This document shows, one piece after another, positions 10,608 to 21,114 of a DNA stretch of 64,000 nt (position 1 is its first letter; every line of letters begins with the position of its first letter). The stretch lies in assembly GCA_964016885.1 (NCBI GenBank), contig OZ024757.1, positions 24,400,237-24,464,236 of the forward strand. Direction: 5' to 3'. Origin of the DNA: Eledone cirrhosa. Lineage: Eukaryota > Mollusca > Cephalopoda > Octopoda > Eledonidae. The notes below the pieces were generated by a model. The model saw only the letters and a program-made list of their open reading frames with translations. It did not search any database and was not told where the DNA came from. Both the position numbers and the translations under genes were made by a program.

Positions 10608-11090
10608 CTAAGGGTGTGTGTCTCCTATGAGGTTTTCACGATAGGGTTCACAGTGCAGTTATTCAATCCCCACCCCTACACATGTTAGGTAAGACCTTAA
10701 TTACAGGGAAAATGGTCTGTTGTGGTCCTTGTGGGTGGCTCTACAGGTATTTTCGAAAGAGGAGACAGCATTGTTGTTGTTGAGACACCTCGCTATCGTT
10801 AACCTGTTGTGTGTGGGTCACTTAATCTGGATGGAGATCACCTTTGTTGTTCTTCCTCTACCAGATCCAGCTGAAACTCCTCTCCACCTCCTCTCCTACT
10901 TTGGTCTTTACTACTTTGGTCCTGTTCCACCCAGTTACTCAGAGATATTTCATGAGATTGTAGGCAGATATTTCTACCAACCCTCTCCCTCCAGCCTGTG
11001 GGGTGAGGACTTTGTCTCTGCCGTATGTCTGTCTCGTAATCATAGCTGAAGTATTGATCAGTGTTAACAGATCGATATCGATTAACTTTT
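10608..11090. repeat. 210-bp repeat part plus conserved 0.37-kb module
   Basis: 10,608-10,700 is a partial 210-bp repeat (TGTCTCCTATGAGG). 10,720-11,090 is found again at 26,747-27,120 and, inverted, at 45,060-45,350 and 48,715-49,030. A 109-aa plus-strand open frame at 10,720-11,049 is not preserved in the copies (frame-altering indels near 10,900), so I treat it as non-coding. Confidence 0.5.
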
Positions 11091-11229
11091 CACCACGTGA
11101 ATTCTCAATCATTAGGTGAGAGGGTGACATCTTTGGCAAGTGTCATCGTAACCTCCAGCTAACCCATGCCCTGTCATGGAAATTTGGTAGACAGAAACTG
11201 TCTGGAAGCCTGTAAGATGGACTGTACCT

Positions 11230-11480
11230 GTAATTAAGTCAGTCTTGTCACACACCGTGTCAACATTCAGTATTTCTTCCCATAGTGGTGACAGTGTTGG
11301 ACTTACGATCATAATGTGATGAGTTCCATTCCGGGATCGTGTTGTGTTCTTGAACAAAACACTTCATTTCACCTTCTTCCAGTATACTTAACTTGAGTAC
11401 CAGTAGTATCATGTTGTTTAACTCTATGATAGACTGGTGTACTGTCCAGGGGAGGGTCTTGTATGTTCAGCTGACTAACT
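11230..11480 (+). mobile_element. tRNA-derived SINE (second layout)
   Basis: The tRNA-like head at about 11,282-11,342 has CATAGTGGTGACAGTGTTGG and TGATGAGTTCCATTCC. It is followed by the conserved TTGTGTTCTTGAACAAAACA body and a 3' part with ACTGGTGTACTGTCCAGGGG. No (GAT)n tail is left. It is duplicated at 27,290-27,525; related inverted copies are at 45,655-45,905 and 49,392-49,640. Confidence 0.7.
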
Positions 11481-11579
11481 GACTCGGAGAAGCACCGGTC
11501 TAATGAGGCTCCGGGTTTGAGACAGACTTTAACCTTGCAATCGACTGGCGTCCTATCCAGGGGAAGTCTCTTGTTACCG

Positions 11580-12075
11580 TATTTCTAATGAAATACCCAG
11601 ACCATGTGTCCCAATTCATGTTGAAAATAAACAATAAAATGTAGGGATTTAATAATAAAATTCAACATGTTTCTTTTTTATTCACAGGAAATATATTTAG
11701 TGTATTTTATTTTAAAACTCTTCCTAGTTTTCCCTGTAGCAGCTCTGTTGTCTTTAAATGTTTTTAATGTATTTAAATGTTTCTTTCAAGATTGATTCAA
11801 TTCTTCAGCAGTGTTAAATACTTTCTGAAACTGTTGTAAATTTATTTTGTATTCCAGAACAGATTCTAAGGGTGTGTGTCTCCTATGAGGTTTTCTCTGG
11901 TGTTTTAACGATAGGGTCCACAGCCCAATTACGCCATCCCCGCCCCCTACATATATGTATATGTTAGGGTAGTCCGTAATTACAGGCGGTGTTAATGTGT
12001 TTTTGCACATATAAATTCGCATATCTGATGAGAAGTCGAGGTGGAGTCGGGCCCCTGTCATTTTGATTGTACCCT
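11580..12075. repeat. Acceptor-like module followed by 210-bp repeat
   Basis: 11,580-11,868 repeats 10,298-10,600. 11,868-12,075 is a nearly complete 210-bp repeat ending GTCATTTTGATTGTACCCTG. It is duplicated at 27,620-28,105. Confidence 0.6.
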
Positions 12076-12119
12076 GAGATGATCGATACTAATATGATTG
12101 CAATATGCAAAGTTTATAT

Positions 12120-12467
12120 ATATGCTGCAATTGACTTCGATCCTGCATATATATATGTACACATACAAACACAGATATATATGTATATATATGTAAGTAT
12201 ATATATTATCATCACCGTTTTACGTCCGTTCTTCCACGTTAGCATGGGTTTGACGGGTTGTTCTGTTGTGGGCTGTGCCCATGGGGGCCTAATATGTGTA
12301 TATGTATATATATATATGTATGTATATATATATATATATATATGTGTATATGTTTATATATGTATGTATATATATATATGTGTATATGTATATATATATG
12401 TGTATATGTATATATGTGTGTATATGTATATATATATGTGTATATGTATGTGTATATATGTACAGCA
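12120..12467. repeat. TA/TG microsatellite with embedded LINE B tail
   Basis: Alternating ATATAT and GTGTAT runs. At 12,210-12,260 there is a minus-strand tail fragment (TTTTACGTCCGTTCTTCCAC). The open frames here are microsatellite translations. Confidence 0.8.
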
Positions 12468-13450
12468 TCATCACTTCACGTTCGCTTTTCCCTGCTTGCA
12501 AGGGTGGGACGGGTCGTATTCCACACAGCATCTCTCCACTTGTCACGGTCCTTCGTCATCTCCACCGTGAGTTTCAGCGATCTGAGGTCTGCCCTCACCA
12601 CCTCCACCCATGTTTTTCGTGGTCTTCCTTCTACTGGGATTTATTGGCACTTCTTTACCCCGCGGTCATCCTCCATGCGCATCACAGGTCCATACCATCT
12701 CAGTGTTCTCTCCCACACACCACAACTTATCCTTCTTATACCCAGTTACTCTCTCAACTCGTCCATGCTTGGTCGTTCACGCACATTGACATTGCACATC
12801 CAACGGAGAATGCTTGCTTCATTGCTCTCCGTAAACGGCCTCTCGTTACGCAGGGAGAATATCCTTCTTTGTCAACAGAGGAAGAAGCTCCCTAAACCTC
12901 TTCCAACCCGTCCTTATTCTAGATACTATGACCTCGGAACACCCCCCCCCCCCTGCTAATCTGATCACTTAGGTACCGGAAGCTATCCACCACTTCTATA
13001 GCACCCACCTGCATTTTAAAAATGTGCCTATCACTGCGACTTCTAATGTCAAATTTCCCCGTACATCTACTGCATACGTATTTCTCCCTACCTGTTAATT
13101 AGCCTACTATCTCATTACCTCTCTTGTGTACCCATTCTTCAACGCCTAGTTTCCTTAGGGACCACCAGATGACAGATCGGGGTACCCTATCAAAGGCCTT
13201 CTCTAGATCAACAAACGCTAAGTATAGTGGCTTATTCTTCTCTAAGAACCTCTCTTGTAGTTGCCTCACTAAGAAGAGGGCATCAGTTGTACTTTTCCCA
13301 GGCACAAAACCAAACTGCATCTCATCTAATTTGACCCTTTCTCTAATTAGTTGCGCTAATATTCTCTCTGACACTTTCCTAACCTGATACATCAGTTTTA
13401 ATGCCCCTATAATTGCTCTTATCTAGAGCATCCCCTTTACCTTTGTAGCA
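12468..13450 (-). mobile_element. LINE A fragment, 5'-truncated and internally deleted
   Basis: The minus strand encodes the reverse-transcriptase start (FGFVPGKSTTDALFLV, FVDLEKAFDRVP with the motif A Asp intact) at 13,387-13,130. A deletion then joins this to the zinc-finger region near 13,120, so palm motif C is missing. The C-terminal domain and 3' tail end in (GAT)n at 12,468. The same insertion without the deletion is 28,337-29,762 in copy 2. Confidence 0.85.
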
Positions 13451-13454
13451 ATTT

Positions 13455-13620
13455 ATGAGAATACTGCTGCACCAGTATGTATGTATATATATATATATAT
13501 ATATATGTGTGTATATATATGTTTATGTATCTATATGTATGTATATATATGTATATGCATATATATATGTATGTATATATATGTGTATATGTATGCATAA
13601 TCATCTGGCAGAAAGGTATA
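13455..13620. repeat. TA-rich microsatellite
   Basis: ATATATGTATGTATATATGT runs directly at the 5' truncation point of the LINE A fragment. Confidence 0.8.
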
Positions 13621-13790
13621 CGATGCTGACGATAGCTAATAAGCTTGAAATGAGTATATCGTTCCTGTGTCAGTGTTGAACAAAAAGGCGACGATGTTTG
13701 CCCGAAGACTGTACGGCGTAATTCGGGCTGTTTGTTTACAAACAAACCGAACATTATAATAAATGTTCGGTAAACCCATACGTACATATA
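13621..13790. repeat. Double-palindrome element, copy 1
   Basis: Two adjacent perfect inverted repeats: arms GTTTGTTT/AAACAAAC (13,730-13,747, 2-nt spacer) and CCGAACATT/AATGTTCGG (13,747-13,770, 6-nt spacer). Copies are at 29,986-30,026 and, outside the duplication, at 50,394-50,440. Confidence 0.65.
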
Positions 13791-14090
13791 TATATATATG
13801 TGCATGTATGTATATATATATATATACATACTACTGTACGTCTGTATACGTATATGCATACTTACATTTAAGTATCAGCCGTACAGAGAGTGAGAAATTA
13901 AATTTCGTTTCATTCTTTTCCATTTATATATATATATGTATATGCATATATATATGTATATAGATACATATATATATGTGTGTGTGTGTATATATGTATA
14001 TAGATACATATATATATATATGTGTGTGTGTATATATATAAGTATATACACATATATGTGTATATATATATATATAGGCATAATTCCGTC
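13791..14090. repeat. TA/TG microsatellite
   Basis: Two microsatellite tracts flank a short non-repetitive piece (ACATTTAAGTATCAGCCGTA) that is conserved at 30,117. Confidence 0.8.
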
Positions 14091-15060
14091 TTCAAGAAGA
14101 TGCCTCACATTCATTCACCTTCGGTGGATATATCCTTGGCCAGGAGGTGTTGATGTCACCTGCTCTAAAATGCAACAAGAGGCCCTTTCTGATACCTCCC
14201 CGCATCCTGCCAACTGCAGCCATCTTCCCTCTTCCTATCATTCCAATGGCAGTGTCCATTCTCTATATCATGAGTAAGCCGGGAATCCCCTGTAGCCCAC
14301 CTCCACCCACGTCATCTTCTGGGGCTCTCCTTTCTTTGATTTCGGTTTAAAGTGGAGCTTGAGTCTGCAGCGTACGAGGCGATGGTCGGTGTGACATTCG
14401 GCACTGAGCATCACTCTGCTGTGTAAGAGGTCTTTCAGGTCACATCAGCGCCCTAGGATATAATCAATGATGTGCCAGTGTTTGGAACAAAGATGAATGC
14501 AGGTTGTTTTCAAACGGTCCTTCTGCTGCAAGATTATCTGCTTTGCAGAACTCCGCCAACAAGCATCCTCTGTCATTGCAGTTACCAACGCCCTGTCTCA
14601 TAAGCAATCCCTCCCAGGCTATTGAATCTCGGCCGATGGCGTTGAAATCGCCCACAGGGGTGACCTGTAAGAGACTGTGCACATCAAAGTAAAACTTGTT
14701 CTTGTCTGCAGGATCTGCTTGAAGAATGTGGTATATAGTTGATTACTGAGTGGGACCGACATAGAAATCATGCGGTAAGAATGACCTGTTGGCAGGTTTT
14801 CAAGCTTGGAAGTGATAGAACTCCTGACCATGAAACCCACTCCTGAAAGGCGTCTCACTGCTGCTGGTTTACTTGACCAGTAGAAGGTGTATCTGGTGCC
14901 ATGGTCTTGTAGGTGGCCTTCCTCTGGGAATTGGACCTCACTGAGAGCAGCGATATCAACATTCAGTGTTGACAGTTGGTGTGGAATTAGAACAGATTGA
15001 CAAACTCTGGGTGGTTGTGTCAAGCAAGGTCTTGAGGGTCCAGCATGTGATTTTTAGTTC
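14091..15060 (-). mobile_element. LINE C endonuclease-containing fragment
   Basis: Minus-strand peptides in two frames: VDIAALSEVQF, GVGFMVRSSITSKLENLPTG and then VGDFNAIGRDSIAWEG and GVGNCNDRGCLLAEFCKADN. These are the motifs of an APE-type endonuclease (catalytic Glu in LSE, Asp/Asn in GDFN) of a LINE family distinct from A and B. Frameshifts and stops break it. Downstream (14,100-14,460) the frame is lost but the order matches the rest of the element. The family is the one whose endonuclease is often annotated as craniofacial development protein 2-like. Confidence 0.75.
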
Positions 15061-15544
15061 ATTGAAGGTTGGTGTTTACCTTTTATTCTTTGGTGATTTT
15101 CGGCCGCGTGAAAAGATGCCCGTTGACCACGGTTTGCCAATTGAGTGGTGTGGGAGACGAGCCGGGGGAATACCTCCGAAGTGATACTCAACAAGACTTT
15201 CTCTGAGATAAAAGAATGGGCCTGCCTTTTAACGTATCTGATATACAGTATACTGTGGTTTAGCACAACTTTTCTAGACCCCTCTCCATATGGAGAAAGC
15301 AGCACTGTCCCTAGAGAAGGCTGCTTCGTCATTCAGGGTGTGCCAAACGATATTGTCCCTAGATCAAATCAAACGACGAGATCCCCTCCATATAGGAGTG
15401 GGACTACGTCTTCCAGTGTTGAAAATAAACAATAAAATGTAGGGATTTAATACTAAAATTCAACATGTTTCTTTTTATTCACAAAAAATATATCTTGTGT
15501 AGTTTTTTTTAAACTCTTCCTAGTTTTCCCTGTAGCAGCTCTGT
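15061..15544. repeat. Mosaic of LINE C start, 81-bp unit and acceptor-like module
   Basis: It recurs at 31,490-31,980. It contains one partial 81-bp unit (GATATACAGTATACTGTGG) and a 15,420-15,545 copy of the acceptor module with a mutated AG. No gene is seen. Confidence 0.5.
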
Positions 15545-15965
15545 TACTATACGGGTGTCTCCTATGAGGTATTATCAGGTGTTTTAACGATAGGGTCTAT
15601 AACACACTTACCCGATCCCCTCCAACTACACACATATATGTTAGTTAAGTCCGTAATTACTGTTACAGGCGAAGTGAATGTGTTTATGCACCTATAAACT
15701 CGCATATCTGATGAGTTGTCGAGGCAGAACCGGGCCCCTGTCATTATGATTGAACCCTGCATTTAGGGTGTGTCCCCTATGAGGTTTTTTCGGCAGTTTT
15801 ACCGCTAGGGTCTACAGTCCAATTACTCGATCGCCGCCCCCTACATATGTTAGGTAAGTGTGTAATTAAAGTTACATGCGGCGTTTTTGCACATATAAAT
15901 GCGCATATCTGATGAGATATCGAGGTAGATATATATAGCGGCCCACAGTTATATCTAATATAATT
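15545..15965. repeat. Tandem dimer of the 210-bp repeat
   Basis: Two head-to-tail monomers, each running from GTGTCTCCTATGAGG through CTACATATGTTAGGTAAG and GCATATCTGATGAG to the GGGCCCCTGTCATTATGATT end. This is the only place where two near-complete monomers adjoin, and it defines the unit. Confidence 0.6.
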
Positions 15966-15974
15966 GTTATATAC

Positions 15975-16135
15975 TATTGGCACAAGGCCAGCAATTACCC
16001 AGTACATTACTGGTACTTTATTTTATCGACTCCGTAAGGATGAAAGGCGAAGTTAACCTCGGCGGGATTTGAACTCAGAATGGCAAGGGCCGTAACTCTA
16101 TGTGTCAAAGCATGGCGTCCGACTCTCTACCGATA
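15975..16135 (-). mobile_element. tRNA-derived SINE, minus strand
   Basis: This is the copy 2 counterpart of 318-477, with a few point differences (for example GACTCCGTAAGG for GACCCCGTAAGG). Confidence 0.75.
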
Positions 16136-16140
16136 ATGTA

Positions 16141-16700
16141 ATGTTAGGTCTGTCTGTCTATCCATACAACCTGAGATACTTTCTTTACATACTTGAAGGT
16201 TCTTATTACATTTATGATACTTAGAACCCTTGATGGTTAATTAGATTCTTGGGAGACAGTTGAATTCGAACCTTAGATACTTCCTTTACATTCTTGATAC
16301 TTAAAACCCTTGATGGTTACTACATTTTTAGACAACCCACAATTACATATAATATAAGGATGTGTCTGTCCTTTAACGTCCCAGATATACAGTAGTTTGT
16401 AATAGCTACCCCTCCATACAGTCTATAGTTATATCTAAAGATGAGTCTGTCCTTTAACGTCCCAGATATACAGTAGTTTGTAATAGCTACCCCTCCATAC
16501 AGTCTATAGTTATATCTAAAGATGAGTCTGTCCTTTAACGTCCCAGATATACAGTAGTTTGTAATAGCTAGCCCTCCATACAGTCTATAGTTATATCTAA
16601 AGATAGGCCTGTCTTTTAACACCCCTGATATACAGTAGCTTGTGGGTTGGGATCTGTCTCTCGCTCCATACGGCCCACAGTTGCAGCTTATAAAATGTTA
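16141..16700. repeat. Degenerate AT repeat followed by 81-bp units
   Basis: 16,141-16,320 equals 483-662. 16,320-16,660 holds four 81-bp units. Unit number differs from copy 1. Confidence 0.7.
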
Positions 16701-17020
16701 GGCCTGTTTTTTAACGTCCAAAGAACTGGGGTCATCTGTCAATGGTACATTTCACCGTCTTTCAAGGTACGCATTAGTTACATTTGTATCTATATTTTTA
16801 ATTATTTGTTGACAAAATAATATATGTAAACGGCATAAATGGAAGTAATTCAGGTGTGAATATATTTTTCATTTGAAAATTAAGACGTTGCTGGTCATGT
16901 GGTGATATATATGTATTGTTACGGGGTGTAATTATGGTTGTCAATCGAAAACCGATGGTGACTGTCTTCTTCAATTGTGGATCATGTGGTGACTACAGGC
17001 AGTTCATGTCATCCCTGACT
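16701..17020. repeat. Spacer module
   Basis: It is homologous to 1,141-1,329 and 40,490-40,780. No coding signal is seen. Confidence 0.45.
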
Positions 17021-18025
17021 CCTTTGGTGACTGTACAGGCAGTACATGTGTCTGTCTATCTCTCCTTTGGTGACTGTACAGGCAGTACATGTGTCAGTCT
17101 ATCTCTCCTTTGGTGACTGTACAGGCAGTACATGTGTCAGTCTATCTCTCCTTTGGTGACTGTACAGGCAGTACATGTGTCAGTCTATCTCTCCTTTGGT
17201 GACTGTACAGGCAGTACATGTGTCAGTCTATCTCTCCTTTGGTGACTGTACAGGCAGTACATGTGTCAGTCTATCTCTCCTTTGGTGACTGTACAGGCAG
17301 TACATGTGTCAGTCTATCTCTCCTTTGGTGACTGTACAGGCAGTACATGTGTCAGTCTATACCTCCTTTGGTGACTGTACAGGCAGTACATGTGTCTGTC
17401 TATCTCTCCTTTGGTGACTGTACAGGCAGTACATGTGTCAGTCTATCTCTCCTTTGGTGACTGTACAGGCAGTACATGTGTCAGTCTATCTCTCCTTTGG
17501 TGACTGTACAGGCAGTACATGTGTCTGTCTATACCTCCTTTGGTGACTGTACAGGCAGTACATGTGTCTGTCTATACCTCCTTTGGTGACTTTACAGGCA
17601 GTACATGTGTCTGTCTATCTCTCCTTTGGTGACTGTACAGGCAGTACATGTGTCTGTCTATCTCTCCTTTGGTCACTGTACAGGCAGTACATGTGTCTGT
17701 CTATACCTCCTTTGGTCACTGTACAGGCAGTACATGTGTCTGTCTATACCTCCTTTGGTCACTGTACAGGCAGTACATGTGTCTGTCTATACCTCCTTTG
17801 GTCACTGTACAGGCAGTACATGTGTCTGTCTATACCTCCTTTGGTCACTACAGGCAGTACATGTGTCTGTCTATACCTCCTTTGGTCACTGTACAGGCAG
17901 TACATGTGTCTGTCTATCTCTCCTTTGGTGACTGTACAGGCAGTACATGTGTCTGTCTATACCTCCTTTGGTCACTGTACAGGCAGTACATGTGTCTGTC
18001 TATACCTCCTTTGGTCACTGTACAT
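17021..18025. repeat. 43-bp minisatellite
   Basis: About 23 head-to-tail units of TTTGGTGACTGTACAGGCAG followed by TACATGTGTCNGTCTATCTC and TCC. Variants group by position: GTGTCAG with ATCTCTCC in the left half, GTGTCTG with ATACCTCC and TTTGGTCACTG in the right half. Open frames of 108-208 aa are artefacts of a stop-free unit. The parental one- to two-unit state survives at 40,778-40,855. Confidence 0.9.
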
Positions 18026-18360
18026 ATTTCAGTGGAAGTGTTGTGTGTCACACCTCAGTCTCCTTCTCGAATGCTCAATGCTCTGTCTGGCTTGTAAGAT
18101 CTTCTCTGTGGCCAATGCTTGGCTAGAGGGCCAAAGACATGGAGTGTATTTACATAAGGTCGCAAGGCGGTTAAAAAGACATGTCTAACCTGTATAACCT
18201 TCTATGACTCTCGCTCGACTGTAAACAAAGATGTTTAAACCCTCTCGTTGGAGGGTAAACAAAGCGGTTTAAAGACATGTCTAACTTGCGTCTCTATCGT
18301 AAGGTCTTGTCATTATCAAAGGGTCCTCAAATGTAGAACAGGGTCACCATCGAACTTCGA
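18026..18360. repeat. Duplicated non-coding segment
   Basis: It is homologous to 40,845-41,190 (GGCTTGTAAGATCTTCTCTG, then TAACCTGTATAA). No gene is recognised. Confidence 0.5.
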
Positions 18361-18690
18361 TAATCCCACGCCTATATAGAGTTGAGAGTGATCCTGGGCA
18401 GGCGATGATCCTTCATCCTAGGGACGTGCCCTGCTCAGCGTATTTGGGAGTTCAGCTTCGTGTTTAATCTTTCACACGTTAGTACAGTCTTCCAAATTCA
18501 CTGCTCACCTTTGCCAGTCTCTTGCTGACTTCCCTGTCGATCTTGGCACCCGATGCCATGGTGCACACCAGGTAAGTGAAATAACGTCCCTGATATACAG
18601 TTCAGTCTCGCCAATGTTGATATAGGGAGGGTGGTACTCTTCCTGGGGTGCAGGCTGGTGGAATACTTCCATCTTCTTGAAGTTTACAGT
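18361..18690 (-). mobile_element. LINE C reverse-transcriptase C-terminal fragment
   Basis: It matches 33,180-33,500 and 37,910-38,210. The minus strand has the HQPAP and FTYLG-type region in broken frames. A short foreign patch of 81-bp repeat sequence (AACGTCCCTGATATACAG, about 18,584-18,601) replaces the usual sequence. Confidence 0.6.
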
Positions 18691-18699
18691 CCAGAGAGC

Positions 18700-19440
18700 A
18701 GCAAGACTCTTTCTCTGTGGTAAAAGAATGAGCCTGTCTTTTAACGTCCCTCATATGCAGTATATTGTGGTAGCTGTCCCTCTATACAGCAGTTGTTACA
18801 TCTAATGTAAGGCTAGGTCTGTCTTATATATAGTGTATTGTGGTAGCTGCTCCTTTATACGACCCATAATTACATCTGTCCCTCACGCCACACGGCCCAG
18901 AGTTGCAGCTTATAAAAAGGTGAACCTGTCTTTTAATGTCCCTGATATACAGTTGTAGCAGCCCCTCTGTATTACATCTAATATAAGAATGGGTCTGTCT
19001 TTTAACACCCCTGATATACAGTATATTGTTGTAGCTGCCTCTCCATACGGTTGCAGTTACATCTAAGTATGGGTTTGTCCCTTAACGGCCCACTGTTACA
19101 TTTAATATAATGTTGGGTCTGTCTTTTAACATCCCTGATATACAGTATATTGTAATAGCTACCCCTCCATACGGTCTATAGTTATATCTAAAGATGGGCC
19201 TGTCTTTTAACGTCCCTGATATACAGTATATTGTAATAGCTCTCCCTCCATACGGTCTATAGTTATATCTAAGGTTGGATCTGTCTTTTAACGTCCTTCA
19301 TATACAGTATATTGTGTTGGCTTGCTCCTCTCTACATCCCACAGTTACATCTATGGGTGGGCCTCTCTTTTAACGTCCCTGTTATACAGTGTTAGCTGTT
19401 CCTCCTCACAGCCCACAATTACATGTAATATAACAATAGG
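18700..19440. repeat. 81-bp repeat family, mixed units
   Basis: About nine units, from diverged (CGGCCCAGAGTTGCAGCTTA) to canonical. They correspond to 1,330-1,800 and 33,580-33,960. Confidence 0.7.
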
Positions 19441-19560
19441 TCTGTTTTTATGCACATATAAACTCGCATATCTGATGAGATATCGAGGCAGAGCCGGGCC
19501 CTCGTCATTATGATGGTACCCTGCATCTAGGGTGTGTCTCCTATGAGGTTTTTTCGGCTA
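19441..19560. repeat. 210-bp repeat, partial
   Basis: Counterpart of 1,801-1,935. Confidence 0.55.
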
Positions 19561-19564
19561 ACAT

Positions 19565-19830
19565 GTGAGTTCATCGGTAGTGGTTGTTGTTGTAGAAAAA
19601 TATAGTAAGGTTTGTTGTGGTAGTGTAGTGTGGATGTGTTTTTCTTATTCATCACGTTGATGGTTACTCTTGGTGTAGTGGTTGTGGTTTTCTTATTCAT
19701 GTTTGTAGTTGTGGTGGTGGTGGTGGTTTTCTTATGTTTGTAGTTGTGGCGCTGTTGTAGTTGTTAAGGTTTGGTTGTATTATTTCTTATTCACCACATT
19801 GTTGGTGCTGTGGTGGTTGTGATGTTTGTT
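19565..19830. repeat. GT-rich minisatellite, short allele-like form
   Basis: Counterpart of 1,945-2,480 at about half its length. Confidence 0.7.
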
Positions 19831-19919
19831 ACTGTAGTTGTTTTGGTTATTGTTCATGTTTGTGTGGTTAACTGTTGTTAGTATTATACATTTTACTAAT
19901 ATAGTTTACGGTGTTGTAG

Positions 19920-20230
19920 TTGTGCATATGCTTTTGACTTGGAATCTACGGATGGATGCCCTTCCTAATGGCAACCCCATTTACAGAGTGGACCGGGTGC
20001 TTCTTGTCGTGACACCTACATGATCACTTTAGAGTGTAGACTGATCACACATCATCATCATCATTGTTTAACGTCCATTTTCCACGCTAGCATGGGCAGG
20101 ATGGTCTGACTCTTTGGGAAGAGAATCAGGTCAGAGGGCTCTGTTTCGCTCACCCAGAGGTGATTTTGGTTTGGTTTCTACAGCTGGATGTCCTTCCTAA
20201 CACCAACCACATTTACAGTGTGTGCTGGGA
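19920..20230 (-). mobile_element. Orphan LINE B-type 3' tail fragments
   Basis: Counterpart of 2,560-2,880: (ATC)n at 20,050, then the minus-strand tail and the GGAAGGACATCCAGCTGTAG segment. Confidence 0.6.
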
Positions 20231-20465
20231 AGTTTTTGTTGTGCTACCGACATGACCACATTACAGTGTGGGCTGGGTGCTTTTTGTCACGATACCTACA
20301 CAAGCATTTTACAGTGTGGGCTGGGCGCTTTTGTCTTGGCACCTACATCACCCCATTACATTGTGGACTGGGTTCTTTTTGTCACAACACCGACACAATC
20401 ACATTACAGTGCGGGCTGGGTGCTCTTTGTCACGACACCTACATGACCACTTTACAGTGAGGGCT
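20213..20465. repeat. 48-bp tandem repeat derived from LINE B 3' UTR
   Basis: Units begin at about 20,214, 20,261, 20,309, 20,356, 20,404 and 20,452 with TTACAGTGTGGGCTGGGTGC or variants. The same unit is in one to three copies in the LINE B 3' UTR at 50,700-50,800 and 55,940-56,050. Copy 1 has a single truncated unit. Confidence 0.7.
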
Positions 20466-20570
20466 GGGCTCTTTGGTTGTAACTCCAGGGAGGTGGGGGA
20501 GAGAAGCTTGGGAAATAGAGCATATTGGTAATAGGGGAGGGATATATATACACACACACACATATATATA

Positions 20571-20870
20571 TATCATCATCATCATCATTTTACATCTGCT
20601 TTTCCCTGCTTGCAAGTGTTGGATGGGTCCTGTTCAGCACAGCATCTCTCCACCTGTTACAGTACTTTGTCATCTACTCCGTGAGTTTCAGCGATCTGAG
20701 GTCAGCTCTCACCACTTCCGGCCATGTTTTTCGTGGTCTTCCTCTACTGCGTCTTCCCTTCACTGGGATTACTTGGCACTTCTCCACCCATCGGTCATCC
20801 TCCATGCGCATCACATGTCCATACCATCTCAGCTGTCTCTCCTGAACACCACAACAATCTAACTGCTACT
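20571..20870 (-). mobile_element. LINE A 3'-end fragment
   Basis: It begins with (ATC)n and the minus-strand LINE A tail, then the C-terminal coding region (GHVMRMEDDRW-type) to about 20,870. There is no counterpart in copy 1. Confidence 0.75.
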
Positions 20871-20957
20871 CTGTAACATGTTCCTATCTCTGAGAAAAAA
20901 GGAACCAAAAATTTGGTAATATTATTTCCTTAATTAAATTTCTGGATACACATTCCT

Positions 20958-20959
<2 letters not shown>

Positions 20960-21045
<86 letters not shown>

Positions 21046-21083
21046 TGTACATAGGTAAATATATACATATATATATACAAATG

Positions 21084-21114
<31 letters not shown>

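Larger units (their letters stand above)
1..14920. repeat. Tandem segmental duplication, copy 1
   Basis: The order and sequence of modules here recur in 14,921-31,330. Anchors: 1-137 matches 14,921-15,057; 144-480 matches 15,799-16,135; 3,040-3,270 matches 21,632-21,860; 4,320-7,222 matches 22,111-24,955; 10,060-11,100 matches 26,045-27,120; 13,620-14,920 matches 29,870-31,100. The shared LINE insertions show that they predate the duplication. Relative to copy 2, this copy lacks the segment 15,058-15,798 and the 43-bp minisatellite region, and has an internal deletion in the minus-strand LINE A near 13,130. It has gained a SINE at 3,282-3,620. Confidence 0.85.

Noticed and set aside
10720..11049. 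A 109-residue protein-coding gene
   Set aside because: The three other copies of the segment have frame-altering indels in the middle, and there is no recognisable domain.
15700..15735. Hammerhead ribozyme core suggested by CTGATGAG...CGAGG in the 210-bp repeat
   Set aside because: The core needs GAAA after stem II. All copies have GAGG, and stem II could hold at most one pair. No matching cleavage-site strand was found.
17562..18188. A 208-residue repeat protein
   Set aside because: 43-bp minisatellite without stops. The frame shifts by one each unit, so all frames give the same peptide.
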